Assembly (NCBI RefSeq): GCF_964355755.1
Contig: NC_092670.1
Location: forward strand, 5,607,001-5,667,000
Length of the DNA: 60,000 nt
Source of the DNA: Antedon mediterranea
Taxonomy: Eukaryota > Echinodermata > Crinoidea > Comatulida > Antedonidae
Direction: 5' to 3'
The position numbers and the translations under genes are program-made. Positions 57,015 to 60,000 of the stretch are shown one piece after another. Under the pieces are notes generated by a model. That model did not search any database and was not told the DNA's origin. It saw nothing but the letters and a program-made list of their open reading frames with translations. Every line of letters begins with the position of its first letter. Within the stretch, counting starts at the first letter, position 1.

Positions 57015-57640
57015 AAAGGATAATGGATGTAATTACCAAGAAAGTTACAACTTAAAACCTTTATTTTTGTTTTTAAAAAGAAGTTGTAACATAGAAACTA
57101 ATTTTGTCAGGAAATGTGTTTTTATTATTTATGTGATTTATTTGTGTTTAGAAAGTTACAACATTAACATTTAATTTGGTAAAACAATTTGAATATACGG
57201 AGCCGATTGTAATTTTTAATCCTTAGTATAGTGAGAGATTTTATAAACAAAAAAAGAGCGAACGGAAATTAATGATTGCAGATTAGACATTATATAGAAA
57301 TGGATTGAAATTGGAAATCTACATGATCAAAGAAAAGAAACCCATTGTTCCGACAGAAGCTAATGACATTTACAAAGGATGACACAGTTTGAATAGAGTA
57401 AATACCGTATAACATAATTAAATTTTGTCAAGATAGTTGTCAAAAATAAATAAAATATATTATACTGAATTTACTTTGTACATTTATTTAATTTAGGCCG
57501 TAATTAGGTTTGTGGTTCATTTATGATTGTGACAAAAAAATACATACTAATAAAACAGCTATAGGCCTATAAAAAAAGTAAAAAAAAAATAATGATTCAG
57601 TGTTATAATTTTATTTACCTGTCATTATGTTAATAAAACA
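57015..57640. other. AT-rich stretch, no gene
   Basis: This may contain the promoter of the 56999 ORF. No motif stands out. Confidence 0.35.
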
Positions 57641-57649
57641 TATTCTAAA

Positions 57650-58330
57650 TTTAATTTAAGGACATTTGTTACATACAAATAATTTTGTAAAGAAATTTGT
57701 TACATAAGATAAATTTGTTAAGAAGTTTGTTTCATAAAATATCTGTGAAGATAAATTTGTTACATAAAAATAATTTTGTAAAGAAATTTGTTACATAAAT
57801 TTATTTTTTACAAGAAGTTTGCAACAGAAAATTATTTTGCAAAGAATTGAGTTGCATCAATTGATTTTATCAAACGTATGTAACATAAAAAAATTATGTT
57901 GTTGAATGAAATATTTTGTAATTCAGTTTATTTGCTCAGTAGTTTGTTTAAGTTGTTAAGTCTTGTTTGTGTAATATTCTTGTAAATAAAAGAATTTATT
58001 TTTAACCTTTGTAATTATTTTGTAAATATCATTTATGCATTTTTTTCCCCGTAAATAATTGAATTTATTCATACTTTTTGTATGGGAATCAATATTTGTT
58101 TATAAATTTAATTGTGATTATAGATTTCTTCTTTATTTAGTATGTCGATTAATTTCAGATTCAGAAACATGTTACACAAGAAACAAAAATTGTCATGAAA
58201 TTCGTTACATAAAAAATAATTTATCAAGAATCTTTTTTTACATAAATTTAAATTTATCATTAATTTTGTTATAAAATTTATTTTGTCATTAAATTTGTTA
58301 CATAAAAAATAGTTGTTTCATGATTCTTGT
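57650..58330. repeat. Degenerate tandem repeat of about 35 bp (TTTGTTACATAAA type)
   Basis: AATTTGTTACATAAA, spaced by ATAATTTTGTAAAGAA-like sequence, recurs roughly ten times with decay, most regularly at 57660-57800 and again at about 58195-58310. Short ORFs across it are by-products. Confidence 0.7.
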
Positions 58331-58716
58331 TCCTTTTGTTCAGTACTTATATGAAAATTCAAGTTAAGAACGCAATGACAATGACTGGGTGTTTAGCGTG
58401 ATTAGCGGACCGCTTTCCTCCAGTAAATCGGTATTTGTTAACAATCTTTTAGAGAATAATTACTTTGACAAGTCGTTTGATGATATGACATAGTGTTATG
58501 GCGAATATCAAACTTAGTTTACGGAACTAATTACTGCAACATCTGACATAAGTTATAAGAAGGGTATACTTATACATTGGATGTTTTCGATGTTAGTAAA
58601 TAACACAATGATGAATAACTAGATGTTTACGCCTTCACTGCTATAATTACAGTTAGAATGTCATAAAGGGTAAATCGGTATTCTTTAAAGAATTAGGCCT
58701 ATAAAACAATTAAATT

Positions 58717-58905
58717 GTCGAGTTGCTTGACGTTAGAGAAGTAAATGTTGTTTGTGTTTACATGTGTGTCATAGTAGAGAATGAATTATAAAACCATTAC
58801 ATTGTCGAGTTTCTTGTCGTTAGAGAAGTAAATGCTGTTTGTGTTTACATGCGTGTCATAGTAGAGTTTTGTGTTTACATGCGTGTCATAGTAGAGTTTG
58901 TAATT
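58717..58905 (+). repeat. Tandem duplication with nested 32-bp repeat
   Basis: An approximately 82-bp unit (TTGTCGAGTTGCTTGACGTT to GTCATAGTAGAG) is repeated. The last 31-32 bp (TTGTGTTTACATGCGTGTCA to TAGTAGAG) are repeated once more. Confidence 0.8.
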
Positions 58906-58956
58906 ACGTTTTTTTTCATACACAACTATCAAAAACATATAATACATTTATATTTA

Positions 58957-59154
58957 TACCCAGTTTCGTTTGAATTTACGTTGAATGGATTTGTGTAATG
59001 TATATGTATCTTGCTTGCTCAGTCAGTCTTGAACTTGTCTCCTGGTAATATTTAAATCGTCTTTTACATTTTGATAAAGTCGGTCCACACCACCAAAACT
59101 ATCAGGATGCTTAGTATCGTAATATACTTTTCTTAAGTACTCATCCATACTCAT
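58957..59154 (-). pseudogene. Polinton-type integrase fragment, right copy
   Basis: ATG at 59154. Same protein as 52886-53131 with the identical TGA in place of a tryptophan codon (59025-59023). Homology ends near 58957, earlier than in the left copy, so this fragment is shorter. Confidence 0.8.
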
Positions 59155-59403
59155 TACCCTCATTCACCCAAATGAAAATTAAAAAAAATAAATCAAATAC
59201 TTAAATAACACGCAAAGATCAAATTTCATTTTCGTTGTTGTTGCTTTTAAAAGAAAAAACACAACCTTTATTTTAACACACATTCTATTTCATTATAATT
59301 TACAACCATAATAATAATAAATTTACCGAAAAGAAATAAGAATTATAAAAATATGTAACATTAATTTAAAAAGTGTTAAGATATTATTTTAAATTTGTAC
59401 AAA

Positions 59404-59994
59404 TTACAATTGGTAAAGAATCTTATTAAAAAGTTCTGAATCATTTGTAATCAACTTTATGGCTTTATCGAATGCATCAACATTGATACAACGTAAATGA
59501 AAGTAGTTTAGCGCCCATTCAAAATGGGTAGCGCTATTTTCCACAAGTTTCAATGCCAGAATTGGTCGAAAAAATGTTAGGAGTTGTTCATATCTTGAGC
59601 CGTGAAAGTTATAACGTTCAACCATGTCTTTCAGAATGAAAACCTTCTCAATTGTTCTCATTATTTCTTTGTACTCAAGTTCGGTAGTTTCTTTCTTAAT
59701 CTCCGCCTCCAGCACAGGGTTCAGGTACTCTTCCGCAAACACCTCATCTTCTACCTCATCTTCTACATCGGCTTTTCTTGCCAGAAATAGGTGGTAGTCA
59801 ACTACCGATGACGTGTCGTCGTATACAATCCTCTCCTCTTCAGAAATTATCCTCGATCTATAATGTTCGTCTTCTTCAGTATTAGATACATTATTGAAAT
59901 CAACGTTCATTGGAGGTGGGGGTTGAATCGCCATTAAACACGTCATATCCCCCATCTCTTCCTCCTCCTCTGCTGTAAAATAGGCACCAGTCAT
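59404..59994 (-). CDS. Gene X, right copy: unknown acidic protein (196 residues)
   Basis: Open from ATG 59994. The N-terminus is acidic with a Glu run and a PPPP stretch (MAIQPPPPMNVDF); residues 30-90 are rich in Asp/Glu. The C-terminal 100 residues have mixed helical character with FRPILALKLVENSATHFEWA and LNYFHLRCINVDAFDKAIKL. It shows no known domain, signal peptide or membrane span. It stands about 250 bp before the integrase fragment on the same strand, so it is likely part of the Polinton-like element. The upstream end may lie beyond the window, since in the left copy the frame is open before this ATG. This copy is intact where the left one is frameshifted. Confidence 0.6.
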   Translation of the reverse strand: MTGAYFTAEEEEEMGDMTCLMAIQPPPPMNVDFNNVSNTEEDEHYRSRIISEEERIVYDDTSSVVDYHLFLARKADVEDEVEDEVFAEEYLNPVLEAEIKKETTELEYKEIMRTIEKVFILKDMVERYNFHGSRYEQLLTFFRPILALKLVENSATHFEWALNYFHLRCINVDAFDKAIKLITNDSELFNKILYQL

Positions 59995-60000
59995 AGCTAG

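Larger units (their letters stand above)
58957..60000 (-). repeat. Long inverted repeat, right copy (pairs with 52020-53083)
   Basis: Reverse complement of the left copy. The homology is still running at the last base of the window, so the repeat is longer than 1.04 kb. Confidence 0.85.

Overview
The window is animal nuclear DNA: AT-rich, intron-rich, and crowded with LINEs, a SINE, inverted-repeat DNA elements and a Polinton relic. No tRNA, rRNA, CRISPR array or bacterial-style operon was seen. Phase-1 CUB, SRCR and somatomedin-B exons, a CR1-like LINE with a 2A peptide and PHD-like finger, and the over-frequent octamer TAGGCCTA suggest a marine invertebrate deuterostome, most likely an echinoderm. 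This assignment is inference.

Region 1-14.9 kb has no convincing host gene. It holds 5'-truncated LINEs at 2.5-4.7 kb, a possible composite inverted-repeat region at 4.7-9.4 kb containing two foldback elements (6287-7503; 7701-8929 with an 8-bp target duplication), microsatellites, and an interspersed repeat at 13.56-14.96 kb with a hammerhead-like core.

Region 15-43 kb carries host coding sequence on the minus strand: parts of two paralogous single-pass receptors. Gene B (15.2-23 kb) keeps a cytoplasmic exon, a transmembrane exon with twelve 8-residue acidic repeats, a linker exon and an SRCR exon that has a stop codon and is split by a 4-kb CR1-like LINE. Gene A (about 25.5-43.2 kb) reads, in transcription order: linker, CUB remnants, three near-repeats of [CUB-A, linker, somatomedin B, short exon, linker, CUB-B], a last CUB-A, a 1139-residue mucin-like exon, four juxtamembrane exons with an RRKRD site, a transmembrane exon and a cytoplasmic exon. 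Every splice phase from the mucin exon to the tail agrees, and all upstream modules are phase 1-1. The predicted product is a large modular cell-surface receptor whose ectodomain grew by exon duplication. No signal-peptide exon was found for gene A.

Region 43-51.5 kb is mostly repeats: a LINE tail, a tRNA-derived SINE and tetranucleotide arrays. Region 51.5-60 kb lies between inverted copies, each over 1 kb, of a Polinton/Maverick-like end. Each copy has an unknown acidic protein gene and a truncated integrase with the same nonsense codon. Between them lie an L1-like LINE fragment and an ORF with Bcl-2-like BH3/BH1 features. The element runs past the right edge of the window.
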